Shown here piece after piece: positions 46,901-55,233 of a stretch of 64,000 bases of DNA. The notes under the pieces were generated by a model that was given only the letters and a program-made list of their open reading frames with translations, was not told where the DNA came from and ran no database searches. This DNA is from Flavobacterium poyangense (GTDB lineage: Bacteria > Bacteroidota > Bacteroidia > Flavobacteriales > Flavobacteriaceae). The position numbers and the translations under genes were made by a program. The stretch is taken from contig NZ_JAALLN010000005.1 of assembly GCF_011751075.1 (NCBI RefSeq), positions 186,001 through 250,000 on the forward strand, written 5' to 3'. Position 1 is the stretch's first letter. Each line of letters opens with the position of its first letter.

Positions 46901-49900
46901 GAGTAATTACAATTTTATCAATTTTGGTTTTTGAGATAGGATCAACTTTTTCATCATATATGGTTATTGCTTTTAAGAGTTCCGCTTTGGTGTAGCTAAG
47001 CTCTTCAACAATTGGATCTGTTGGCGATTTTCTGATTTTAACAGGTTCGTAAGTAATCAGTTTATCACCTTCCTTTTTAACAATAGCGGTGTAGGCTTTT
47101 ATTTTAACTTCTCTGGCTTGAGTGGTAATTTTTAATATTGGTTCAATTGCAGATTCCGGGAAAATAATTTCCAGCTCATTATAATTTTCAAAGCTTAATG
47201 ATTTGCGATAGTTGTGCGGGTTTCTTCCGCCTGTAATGCTCATAAAATCGCCACCTTCGATTCTGTTGTTTTCGATAATTTCGGGAGCTTCGCCAATTAG
47301 CTTAAAGTACAATCCGTTAATTTTATCAGCTTCATATTGTGTTGGAACATAATAACGCTTTCCAATTGGTTTGTTTAAGAAATTGGTTTGCTCGTTTTTA
47401 ATACTTTCAGATTTACAGAATAGTTTAGACGGCGTGATGCCAAATTGCTCCGGAACTTGCCATCCGGGTTCTCCTGCACTTAAGAATGAAAAAGGATCCG
47501 TTGCTAAAACACGAATACTGTCGTATTGATCGATAGCTTTTTGCCATTGCGCCCAAGGTAAGTTCTGTACAAGTTCTCTTGTTGCCGTTTTATTTTCTAC
47601 AACAGCTTCAAACGGATGATAGTTTTCCCAGGCGGTCCCATTCCATGATTTAATGGCAATAGATTTAATAGCATATTGATGTTTGACCTGACGCAGTTTT
47701 CTTCCTGCCTGAGTGCTCACCGGAGGCATCATATCGGTATAGTTTTTGGCGTCACCGGTATAACCTCCAATTTTTGTAGATAAATCGGAATTTGGCAATA
47801 GCCCTTTGGCCATTTTAATATCGATGTAAGTATCCAAAGGAATAACTTTTTTAATAGCGTTTCCATCCGGGAGCGTAGGGAAATAATCAAGGGCGAAGGC
47901 TTGATTGGTAAGCATATGAACTCCTTTTACATTTTCGAGTGTTCTGTTGTCTTCTCCGTCACCTTCTGTGCCCATTGGAAGCGGACTGTAAGGAGTAAGG
48001 TCAACAGTTCGGTTAATGTCCCATTGAAGTTCTACTACAAAGTTTCTACGAACTCTTACAAAGGCAATTTTTACACGAACACTTAATTCCAGTTTCGCAT
48101 AAATCAAAAATGGTCTGAATGATTCTACAGAGAATATGGTGTCTAGGGCAATTTCAACATTAATGATCCATAGTTTGATCTGAATACCTCCGCCGGCAGC
48201 AATATAACCTCCCATTTGCGGACGCTTGAACGAAATTTTTCCTCCCAACTCCAGATAGGCCCATAACTTTACTTTGGCCGGACCAAAACTTTGTTGCAGT
48301 TTAAATTCCAATCGGGCACCAGCTTCAATTCCCTGAGCTGAAAGCATAATATAGGCTTTCGCAGTAAAGAGCGTTAAGATTCGGGCCGTGATCGGGTCCT
48401 TTTTCGATCCGATGTTAACATACCATGGTTTTTGATTTTTAAAGAAAAAACCGGCCTCTAGCAATGCATGAAGCTGAAAAATTTGCCCACTGTCTTTTGG
48501 AATGCTGAAATCTGCTCCGGCAGCTAACTCTAACGAATCGTCACCAAACGCCACCATTGCAAAGAAAGGCGGGTTACTAGGGTCGGTTTCGATAAGCCCC
48601 AGTCGTCCGGAAATAACATTTAATCCTGCCTCAATATAAAATAAAGTAGGAAGTGATAATAACAACATAGCTCTTAAAGACAACACATGTCCACCGTCTG
48701 CCACCGTCCCGAAGGTCGCTCCGGCACCAATAGAGAAGGGGGTACTATACTGCATAGAATCAGGAGGTCCGCTGAACTTTCTGATGTTAATTCCCGGTTT
48801 CGGATGTTTGTAATAGTCGTACCAGGAATCCTCTTTTTTTAATCCCGCTGCTTCTTTTGTGGCGACATATCTAAAACCTAATAAACCTCTGAATGCAGAA
48901 ATCGCAAGGAATCCCAACGGAATAGGCACCGGCAGATCAATATTAGCATCGATTAAAAACGCCGGATATTTAGGCATAAAACGCATGCCTACACCACCGG
49001 AAATTTTTGCTTTTGGCAGTTTTAAGGAAACCTCTCCCATAAATTCCTTAGATTTTCCCGGTTCAGGAAGTGAAATCATACCGTGAATGATAGCCATAGC
49101 AGAGGCTTCGGTTGCAGTTCCCGGAATAATAAGATCGACTTCAATGGTTTGTATCCTTAAGAAGGAATCTTTTGGTCCCCCATCGGTAGAATAGTAGTAT
49201 TTTATACCTTCACCACGAGCATCTACCCCAAGCGGGTTGATACTGATAGCGCCATCAAATCCCCAGAAATTATATTTGCGGTTGTTAATTTGTGTAGAAC
49301 CAAAGTTAATGTTCGTGACTGACATTTTAACCGGTCCCAGATTGACAGCGAGACTCACAGGAATAGGAATGGAACCTCCTTCAACTTCAATATTACCATC
49401 ACTGTAAAGACGCAGTTTTTCAACTTTAAATCCTTTTCCCTCCATTAAGGTTCCCATTAAAGTTGTTTCAGGGAAAGAAACCGTACAGGAAGTACCTAAA
49501 TAGTAATCGTCATCTTGTTTCCCAAGTTCAAAACTATGGAAATCAAGATCTACCAAATCAAACAAATTGGCTTTTTGCGGATTTTCCTTAGAGAATGAAG
49601 CTGTAAGATTAAAATCACCATCGTCATACAAATGCCCTTCAACACCAACAAGAAACGGATTATCGCCTTTTTTAAGCTTAGGAATTTCAATGGCTCCCTT
49701 AATATTGGACTCGACAACTTTGTTTTGTTTGAAAGTTATGTCAAATTTATTGAAGCCTACTTTGAATCCATTTTCAGAAGAACCAATAGTTTTCCAAAGT
49801 GTGTTATCAGGATATAATGCTGATAAAAAGGTTTGATATTCTTTAGCATCATTAAAAGAGTAAGTTGTAGCCGGTTTAACAGTAGTAGAATCTATCGTTG

Positions 49901-51332
49901 GCAATGTTTTTAACGATAAAGGGTAATCGAAAGAATAAGGTAGATTTTTACTGTTTAATTCTTGTAAGAAGACAAGTAATGATTGGTAGTTGCTTATTTC
50001 TTTTTTATGAGCAACATCATCTGCACCTCTTTCGAACATCTTAATTGGGTAGTTGAAACCGAATTTGTCATTGAAATAGTTAAATGTATTGGTGGTATCC
50101 GGTATGGTCTCCAAATAAATTTTTCCAGAAAGTCCACCGGTACCCACTAATAATTCTGAAGCGCCTATTCTTATTGTTTTGTTGGCTTTTTCATCTGGAT
50201 TGCGAAACCATTTTGAAGGCAACGCAACCGAAACCGCACGTGCATAAACACCAACAAAATCATTTGGACGGCCATCGATATCAGCTTCAGGGATATTTGT
50301 TTTTTTACTTAGATCTACTTTTAAAGTATCCAACTGAAGAATTAATCCCGTATTACCAATCATAGCATATTTAGAAGGGGCTAGTGATCCTCCTAATTCT
50401 AACTGATAACCAATCCCTTCTTCGGTATCGGCATACAATTGTGCTTTGCCAAAAACAAACATCGATTTTGCTTGCTCTTCTCCAAAAGGAGCACCATTGT
50501 CAGTAACAGGTTTTAGTATGCTTCGAGGGAATTCAATCCCTGCACTCAAAGCTAAGGACGCTTTGGCCTTTGGAGTAATAATTCTTTTAATATGAGCCTC
50601 AATACCATCAGGAACCATAATATTATAGAATTCCTGTAGTTTTTGCTTGGTTTCGCCTAGATCTGATTTTAAAATATAGATAGCAAACAATAGCAAAGGA
50701 ATAGATTCTTTAATGAATGTACTGTTGTTAATAAGAGTAACAATACCATTGATCGATTGTTCTACACCTTCAGGGAATTTTAATTCAGTAAAGCCAGGAG
50801 CAGCAACAAGCTCCGGTAATGTGTTGATATCGGCTAAAAGCTGCTCGTATTTTGTTTTTCCTGCCTGAGCGACAACAAAAGTATTTAACATGTGAGCTAT
50901 AACTTGTTCTTCGCTAATGCGAAAAACCTGCAATCCCACAGAATAAAAATCTTTGACAGAAAAAGAAAAAGTACTTGAACTAAAAGTTTTGAGGAAGGCC
51001 AGAATTTCCCATTGGTATTCTAGGGTAATTGGAAATGATGAAATAGAAGAGTTTCCATTAAGATCTGGATTAAGTATAAGTCCCAGACCAAAAGGCAAAG
51101 GAATAGCTAGTTTTTCGCCTGTTACAATATCAAGGCTGTAAAAAGCAGAATCACCGCGATATCCTTTTGAGTATTGAAGGTTTTTGTAATGGATTTTATC
51201 AAAGATGGAATTCAAACCATTTTCGACAAACGATAAAAATTCAGGTAAATCATCTACAGTGACTATCTCGGATAATCGGGGATAATATCTTGCTGTAGGA
51301 ATTGGAACTGCAGGAATTGGATTAGTTGGCAT
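43989..51332 (-). CDS. Giant protein of unknown function (2447 aa)
   Basis: This is the largest gene in the window and the first of its operon. I do not recognise a family with confidence. Residues about 250-1150 are long alternating-strand segments rich in Gly and hydrophobic residues, with GGYIAAGGGIQIKLWIINV and ELAAGADFSIPKDSG, reminiscent of extended beta-groove or barrel-like repeat proteins. The second half (1200-2447) is mixed, with phrases such as KIKAYTAIVKKEGDK and later WRPNTTYCLDFVLTD. There is no signal peptide or membrane helix. Its co-operon vWA and fibre genes suggest the core of a large assembly. A conserved 39-bp motif lies 223-261 bp upstream of its start. Confidence 0.7.
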   Translation of the reverse strand: MPTNPIPAVPIPTARYYPRLSEIVTVDDLPEFLSFVENGLNSIFDKIHYKNLQYSKGYRGDSAFYSLDIVTGEKLAIPLPFGLGLILNPDLNGNSSISSFPITLEYQWEILAFLKTFSSSTFSFSVKDFYSVGLQVFRISEEQVIAHMLNTFVVAQAGKTKYEQLLADINTLPELVAAPGFTELKFPEGVEQSINGIVTLINNSTFIKESIPLLLFAIYILKSDLGETKQKLQEFYNIMVPDGIEAHIKRIITPKAKASLALSAGIEFPRSILKPVTDNGAPFGEEQAKSMFVFGKAQLYADTEEGIGYQLELGGSLAPSKYAMIGNTGLILQLDTLKVDLSKKTNIPEADIDGRPNDFVGVYARAVSVALPSKWFRNPDEKANKTIRIGASELLVGTGGLSGKIYLETIPDTTNTFNYFNDKFGFNYPIKMFERGADDVAHKKEISNYQSLLVFLQELNSKNLPYSFDYPLSLKTLPTIDSTTVKPATTYSFNDAKEYQTFLSALYPDNTLWKTIGSSENGFKVGFNKFDITFKQNKVVESNIKGAIEIPKLKKGDNPFLVGVEGHLYDDGDFNLTASFSKENPQKANLFDLVDLDFHSFELGKQDDDYYLGTSCTVSFPETTLMGTLMEGKGFKVEKLRLYSDGNIEVEGGSIPIPVSLAVNLGPVKMSVTNINFGSTQINNRKYNFWGFDGAISINPLGVDARGEGIKYYYSTDGGPKDSFLRIQTIEVDLIIPGTATEASAMAIIHGMISLPEPGKSKEFMGEVSLKLPKAKISGGVGMRFMPKYPAFLIDANIDLPVPIPLGFLAISAFRGLLGFRYVATKEAAGLKKEDSWYDYYKHPKPGINIRKFSGPPDSMQYSTPFSIGAGATFGTVADGGHVLSLRAMLLLSLPTLFYIEAGLNVISGRLGLIETDPSNPPFFAMVAFGDDSLELAAGADFSIPKDSGQIFQLHALLEAGFFFKNQKPWYVNIGSKKDPITARILTLFTAKAYIMLSAQGIEAGARLEFKLQQSFGPAKVKLWAYLELGGKISFKRPQMGGYIAAGGGIQIKLWIINVEIALDTIFSVESFRPFLIYAKLELSVRVKIAFVRVRRNFVVELQWDINRTVDLTPYSPLPMGTEGDGEDNRTLENVKGVHMLTNQAFALDYFPTLPDGNAIKKVIPLDTYIDIKMAKGLLPNSDLSTKIGGYTGDAKNYTDMMPPVSTQAGRKLRQVKHQYAIKSIAIKSWNGTAWENYHPFEAVVENKTATRELVQNLPWAQWQKAIDQYDSIRVLATDPFSFLSAGEPGWQVPEQFGITPSKLFCKSESIKNEQTNFLNKPIGKRYYVPTQYEADKINGLYFKLIGEAPEIIENNRIEGGDFMSITGGRNPHNYRKSLSFENYNELEIIFPESAIEPILKITTQAREVKIKAYTAIVKKEGDKLITYEPVKIRKSPTDPIVEELSYTKAELLKAITIYDEKVDPISKTKIDKIVITPIAAKAQRIKAIRNEIAALFNTTYNAANGNSTISVPTDTAKYNQLLTELNVLKIEAGNDVIPSEAPNNTLSFTRYYGYKGKEPFVFDRMIKYRDTYIITFQPQADKTVLLQLDAKGNILRERLLDGIVTVISTEQIGYLTIMQSLNAKQCKTIGQAVVNDDFIVGCQIPEASTLLADLDPSLEPLYSTQYFTNSSLGYNDLLYVGEEDKLWINTLQNETHINWLAAGTNMKRLKIDVVVVKAIKLNDTESCLITKDKKLIYLHTDIQRKTITITDTKLLSDTTISEITDAAFANGKILLSVKKTNEKFALVEIDGTTTKMITNDTIFDSAIQLSGNVLNNESIFAHNAKYLFAFDFTMQLKRLIERGSPEEKNTIIKAQNEALSNEIIMLSSKPKEKGIYFSLFNDQFDNCALRPQATVSLISTIGTLTNSNITSSNLTLMDEFIYANKLKSSNYITTNDILCTNAGSNDKDEELYYKTSVQSIEWLSKESHFHNSTIPLIEAVQADNKAMQAAVQNTVQPIWRPNTTYCLDFVLTDTVNDKKTTEFTYFYGFKTMGPMGHYSVPDPVGQPTTATNELTNLSKSPLTSLRQYLDYNRSYPNADGSLLQAKPVFYGNEQCKIALFFSNPYVYHMFKDWDVYGNRDKIEAKLNLIIKDPLNDVLIPFPLPKTPTSYPKPEEKESDWVSDNDPKIPLGIQMINNFITGNPKMDCTLVLGKPLKPKSFGYVVQLTNLKPSKLYTVLANNYYKMNPNSTIEETKNTLVHQFGFQTSRYKDFKEQVLSYKASDGSHKALYDVKLNLAPDQIEALWAVSNAQPNTLSDGMALKYQHPFDRAIEGILKMSPLDPAQTTEVNKIINTNTNEVIALLIRNPEPFNIPKIPLKELKDSIKVVYSAADVAADPTKVLNEYNEQYKVLYSKDYAQVLLVHDNKKIPKMDLNILFEYRMWNNEGIQEGTKTPLTLSVAKQLLEI

Positions 51333-51554
51333 ATTCTAATTTGTTTTTTGACTTTAGTTTTGTTTGTATTCTGGAATAGTAAATAGTAGTTGTGTTAAAA
51401 TTGGATCAGTTTTCCGTAGTAGACTGTCTTGATCCATTTAGGTCTAGAGCCACTATCAGATCGATTTTTTATTGTTTTTCAATCGTTTATTTCTTCTGAT
51501 AGTGTAAAGATGGACTTAAAAGCGGGCTTTGAAAAATAGCTGCTTAGTGGTTTG

Positions 51555-51593
51555 ACATTGATGTTCCGGGGCTTTACAAAGTTGTACAGTGAA
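51555..51593 (-). promoter_or_regulatory. Conserved 39-bp motif upstream of the giant-protein operon
   Basis: This stretch matches 58882-58920 at 28 of 39 positions without gaps. The best-conserved part on the plus strand is CTTTACA and AGTTGT followed by CAG. It lies 223-261 bp before the 2447-aa start codon. On the minus strand its core reads CAACTTTG, one base from the TAnnTTTG -7 box, so it may be a promoter, an activator site, or both. Confidence 0.55.
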
Positions 51594-51717
51594 CGGATAA
51601 AATTGAAAAATAGTTTTTGGAAAAAGCTAATAGGAAAAAGGGAAGCTAATCGTTTAAATCCGTTCTATATTCAATAGGGCTATCTTATTTGTAAAGACTT
51701 AAATGATGTTTTAATAA

Positions 51718-51755
51718 GCAGGATGCTCGAATGGAATTATTAGTTGGCATCCTGC
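51718..51755 (-). terminator. Stem-loop after the immunity gene
   Basis: GCAGGATGC and GCATCCTGC form a perfect 9-bp stem around a 20-base loop, 150-190 bp after the 124-aa gene stop. On the minus strand TTATTAAAA follows, a weak T-run. It may end the lysis/toxin transcript, or be a processing or protein-binding site. Confidence 0.45.
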
Positions 51756-51907
51756 CATTAGAATTCTTTAATTAAACTAGAAGAAAATGTTTTACCTGGA
51801 GTAAAATGATATCTTCAACAAGCTTAGTATGGAAGCTATAAAGTTTTTCTCCAGATTGTATTTTAATTGTATTGGTTTACCAAGTATTACAAGCGCAATT
51901 GATTTTA

Positions 51908-52282
51908 TTAAACTTTCGTTCCATTTAACGGATGAGTTAATAAAAAATCACGCCAGCCAATTACTATTTGCTTAAAATCTGTAGTTGGTAATTCATAGAC
52001 AAATGCATTATCATCATAAAGTTCAACCCTGTCTTGATATATCATAATGCTAATATTCTCACTGGCATTACTTTCTTCATAATTGGTATCCAGTAAAGCA
52101 GATTCAATATCGGGTAACAAATCTTCATTAATTTCTTGAGGATTTGACCATTCGTATACAAATAAGTTTAAATGTTTATTTTGAATGTTTGGATATTTGG
52201 CTATTCTCCTGGGGCCGTTACCCAATTGTTCTACTGAATTTACAAAGTTAATTTTGTATTTATTTATTAAATCAGGATTCAT
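51908..52282 (-). CDS. Probable immunity protein to the EndoU toxin
   Basis: The 124-aa acidic, cytoplasmic protein follows the EndoU-tipped 977-aa gene after 17 bp, the usual place of an immunity gene. It has strands and helices such as ISIMIYQDRVELYDDN and ends with DFKQIVIGWRDFLLTHP, a pattern like many small Bacteroidota immunity proteins with a C-terminal helix containing a Trp. No named immunity family was recognised. It should bind and block the nuclease in producer cells (inference from position). It is the last gene of the lysis/toxin operon. Confidence 0.65.
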   Translation of the reverse strand: MNPDLINKYKINFVNSVEQLGNGPRRIAKYPNIQNKHLNLFVYEWSNPQEINEDLLPDIESALLDTNYEESNASENISIMIYQDRVELYDDNAFVYELPTTDFKQIVIGWRDFLLTHPLNGTKV

Positions 52283-52299
52283 ATAATTAAAATTTTAGG

Positions 52300-55233
52300 T
52301 TAATTAAAACTTGGATAAACAGATTTTATAATTCCATTCTCAGTATAAAAAACAACTTCAACATTATCAGACATACGTCCTTTTAAATGCCCGTTTTTAA
52401 GCGCTCTATTATTATATGCAAAAGCTAATTCTTCGTGTAGTTTTTGTTTTGTCCAGGTATTAGGAAAAAAGGTACTGTTTTTCTTCTTTATAATCCAACC
52501 TCCATTGATTGGACAATTTGGATCATATATTTTGACTTTAGCTTTATAATAACCGAGGCCTTGTGGACCAACAGTAGTTGTATTACCTATTATTACTGCA
52601 GTTCCATTTTGGATCGCATCATTGTGGTGGACCCCTTTGGCAATCCATTGATATTGATTATCGGTATAAGGAGGAGCTGAATTGTGATACTTTTTAAGTA
52701 ATTTGGATTTGATTTGACCTTTAAAAATCCCGATTTCTATTTCATTAGAATTACTGATGATACGATATGCTTCTAAAAAGTCAACAGTTCTTTGATTTTT
52801 TAAAAATTTAATTTCATTTTCCCAAATGTCAACAAGATTATATTGTTTTGGAATACCATTTACAATTCGGGTGTGAAGAAAATTTAGCTTTGCCCAGTCT
52901 GTCCTTTTTTTAAGGTTGAAAAAACAGACAAAGAAATCATATTTTTCTTCATCGGTAAAAGTGTTAAATCTATCTATAATGTTATTGGAAACATTAGATG
53001 GTAAGTTATTTAGTTTCTGAAGCATTTCAGTAATTAAAGCGGCTGCATCGTAGACAGATTTGATTGCATTCATTACCTCAGCATTCAATCCGGACGATTT
53101 GCCTACTTCAATTAGTTTTACTTCCTCTAACATTAAATCTGCTGTAGCATCAAAAAGTTTCTTTTTTACTATGATATCTGTACTCAATGTAACTACTGCT
53201 AAAGTGTTAAACCATACATTAGCTTTTTCTGTAAATGCTTTTATATCAGGATCAGTCGTTGTAGTATTGATGTAATCATTAAGGGATGATAAATTATCTG
53301 CGGTGAATGTTACTGCATTGTGCGATCCTTCTACCGCTCTCCAAAACAATACCGTTTCTGCGGCAGTAGCCGTCCCCGTGTAAACAGATCTTACTTTTGA
53401 TAAATATGTCAAATACTTTAGATTGTTTAAAGCTCCAATTCCACTTAAACTTGTTGCTACAGCATAAACAAGAGCAAGACCGAAATCTATTTTCTTTAAA
53501 TCGCTGTAATCTTGCATATAATATAAAAAGAATACAGGAATATTTGGAATAGGATTGTTTAGATTAATCTGCGTTTCGGGATCTTTAAAAGTTTCAACTA
53601 AATCTGAATCAGGTTTAAAACCTATAATCGAAATGGGTTGATAGAGGTCATAGGTACCATATAAATAAGTAAAACTTGTTACCCTTTGATTGTTTTCTTT
53701 TAAGCTTTTAAAATTAGTTTCTCTTGTTGTACTTTTTTTGCGGATCTCTATTTTTTTGCCCTTAATTTCACCCAAAATGTATTCATCTGTTGTTGATATT
53801 AAAGAGGAATCTGTTTGATGATTGGTAGCCGAGTCGTATGCCAGAATTGCTGGAGAAGTTACATTATCATAATACTTTGTTCTTTGAATTGTATTTCCTT
53901 CATCACTAACTAATTTCATATAATATGATTCAGGATATACTCCAAAAATATTTGCAGGTTGAGAGTAGGATGGATCTGCATAGATAGGATTGTATTCTGA
54001 TTTTTTCCATATTTGATATAACATCAAAATAAATTTCTTTCTATTATCTTCAGTTTCGAGTAATCCAAAAGTATATTCTAGTGGTCCAAAATTATACCTC
54101 CCCGTTCTGTTATCGTCTATTTTTAAATATAATACTTCAAAAAGGGTTTGTTTAGTATCATAAGTACTTTTTTGGTTATATGTATTTGTAAGCTGATATA
54201 CTTGAATTTCCATTAGCATTTGCAGTAAATAGTTTCTTTCTGCTGCCGATACTGAGTCAAAAGTGAAAGATTGTATAATTTTTAATGCTAGTTCTTCTCC
54301 ATTATTCCATTCCGTTAAAAGATGACTATAATCACTAATCTTTTTCAGTAAGTTAACTTTATCATATGAAGGAACTGTTGCCAACGCTTCAGCAGAAAGA
54401 CATCTTGCTAACCAGTAGAATTGTTCTCTTTTAGTAGCCTTTTTAATCGAAATGTAATTTGCATAGAAACTTTTATAAAAATGGGTTAAATTTAGCATGT
54501 AATCCTCCAAGACTGAAATAGTTGGATTTGCAAATATTGGTTGGTTACTCCATTCGAATCTTTGACTATTTATGTACCGACCAAAATCAGTATCTATATT
54601 TAGTTCAACTAAATTAAAGATATTTTCTATAGAGTGGATTTGTATTGCCATTTTGGCAAGTAAAAAGGCCTTAGCCTGTTTGTCATTTACATCTGAAAGC
54701 GGTGTAACAAACAACCCGATTTTATGGCTGTAAAATTGCATTGCAGTACTGCTTAACTCAATGTTTTTTGCTACCAGATTTGGAAAAGCTTCGGGCGGAA
54801 TACTAATCTGCCAGGTTGCATAATCTACAATAGGAACATTAGGCTGGTATAGCCATTTATAGGTTTCAATTTTGCAGAAATCTGTATACGGAGAAGCAAC
54901 TTTTAGTTTTTTAACAATTATTTCATCTCCCGCTGATGCTGATTTGAATGTGTATTTGTGATTTTTTAATTGATGAAGTTTTTCTTTAGTTTCATCTAAA
55001 AAATATTCCAGAAAAAAAGTTTCTTCATAGAAACCACCAATTACGTCTTTGTCTATTTGGCCCGCTAAATCGATAGCCCTGAAATCTTCTTTTACTGTTT
55101 CTTTAAATTTTTTTGTAACGCCATCAACGACAGTTTCAAATGAATTTAAGAAGCCATATATGGTATATTTGGGGTTAATTAAACCAGTAAGTTTAACAAC
55201 ATTTCCGGATTTTAAAATTGCAGCTTGTTCCAT
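52300..55233 (-). CDS. Large toxin protein with C-terminal bacterial EndoU nuclease domain
   Basis: The 977-aa protein has no signal peptide. The last 127 residues (851-977) fit the bacterial EndoU toxin domain: KGVHHNDA with H869/H870, GYYKAKVKIY, then GGWIIKKKNSTFFPNTWTKQ, a pair of short strands (VEVVFYTENGII) and the ending KSVYPSF. EndoU domains cut RNA in many contact-dependent and secreted toxins. The first 840 residues, mostly helical with a hydrophobic stretch near 605-630 (ALVYAVATSLSGIGAL), are unfamiliar and may serve for packing or entry. The start overlaps the 725-aa stop by one base (TAATG), so the two are translationally coupled. It lies in the same operon as the lysis genes. 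Confidence 0.85.
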   Translation of the reverse strand: MEQAAILKSGNVVKLTGLINPKYTIYGFLNSFETVVDGVTKKFKETVKEDFRAIDLAGQIDKDVIGGFYEETFFLEYFLDETKEKLHQLKNHKYTFKSASAGDEIIVKKLKVASPYTDFCKIETYKWLYQPNVPIVDYATWQISIPPEAFPNLVAKNIELSSTAMQFYSHKIGLFVTPLSDVNDKQAKAFLLAKMAIQIHSIENIFNLVELNIDTDFGRYINSQRFEWSNQPIFANPTISVLEDYMLNLTHFYKSFYANYISIKKATKREQFYWLARCLSAEALATVPSYDKVNLLKKISDYSHLLTEWNNGEELALKIIQSFTFDSVSAAERNYLLQMLMEIQVYQLTNTYNQKSTYDTKQTLFEVLYLKIDDNRTGRYNFGPLEYTFGLLETEDNRKKFILMLYQIWKKSEYNPIYADPSYSQPANIFGVYPESYYMKLVSDEGNTIQRTKYYDNVTSPAILAYDSATNHQTDSSLISTTDEYILGEIKGKKIEIRKKSTTRETNFKSLKENNQRVTSFTYLYGTYDLYQPISIIGFKPDSDLVETFKDPETQINLNNPIPNIPVFFLYYMQDYSDLKKIDFGLALVYAVATSLSGIGALNNLKYLTYLSKVRSVYTGTATAAETVLFWRAVEGSHNAVTFTADNLSSLNDYINTTTTDPDIKAFTEKANVWFNTLAVVTLSTDIIVKKKLFDATADLMLEEVKLIEVGKSSGLNAEVMNAIKSVYDAAALITEMLQKLNNLPSNVSNNIIDRFNTFTDEEKYDFFVCFFNLKKRTDWAKLNFLHTRIVNGIPKQYNLVDIWENEIKFLKNQRTVDFLEAYRIISNSNEIEIGIFKGQIKSKLLKKYHNSAPPYTDNQYQWIAKGVHHNDAIQNGTAVIIGNTTTVGPQGLGYYKAKVKIYDPNCPINGGWIIKKKNSTFFPNTWTKQKLHEELAFAYNNRALKNGHLKGRMSDNVEVVFYTENGIIKSVYPSFN

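Larger units (their letters stand above)
51333..51907. other. 575-bp regulatory gap between the immunity gene and the giant-protein operon
   Basis: No gene is supported. On the minus strand it must hold the end of the lysis/toxin operon and the start of the giant-protein operon. Two signals stand out and are listed separately: a perfect 9-bp stem-loop at 51718-51755 and the 39-bp motif at 51555-51593 that recurs upstream of the lysis operon. Confidence 0.7.
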
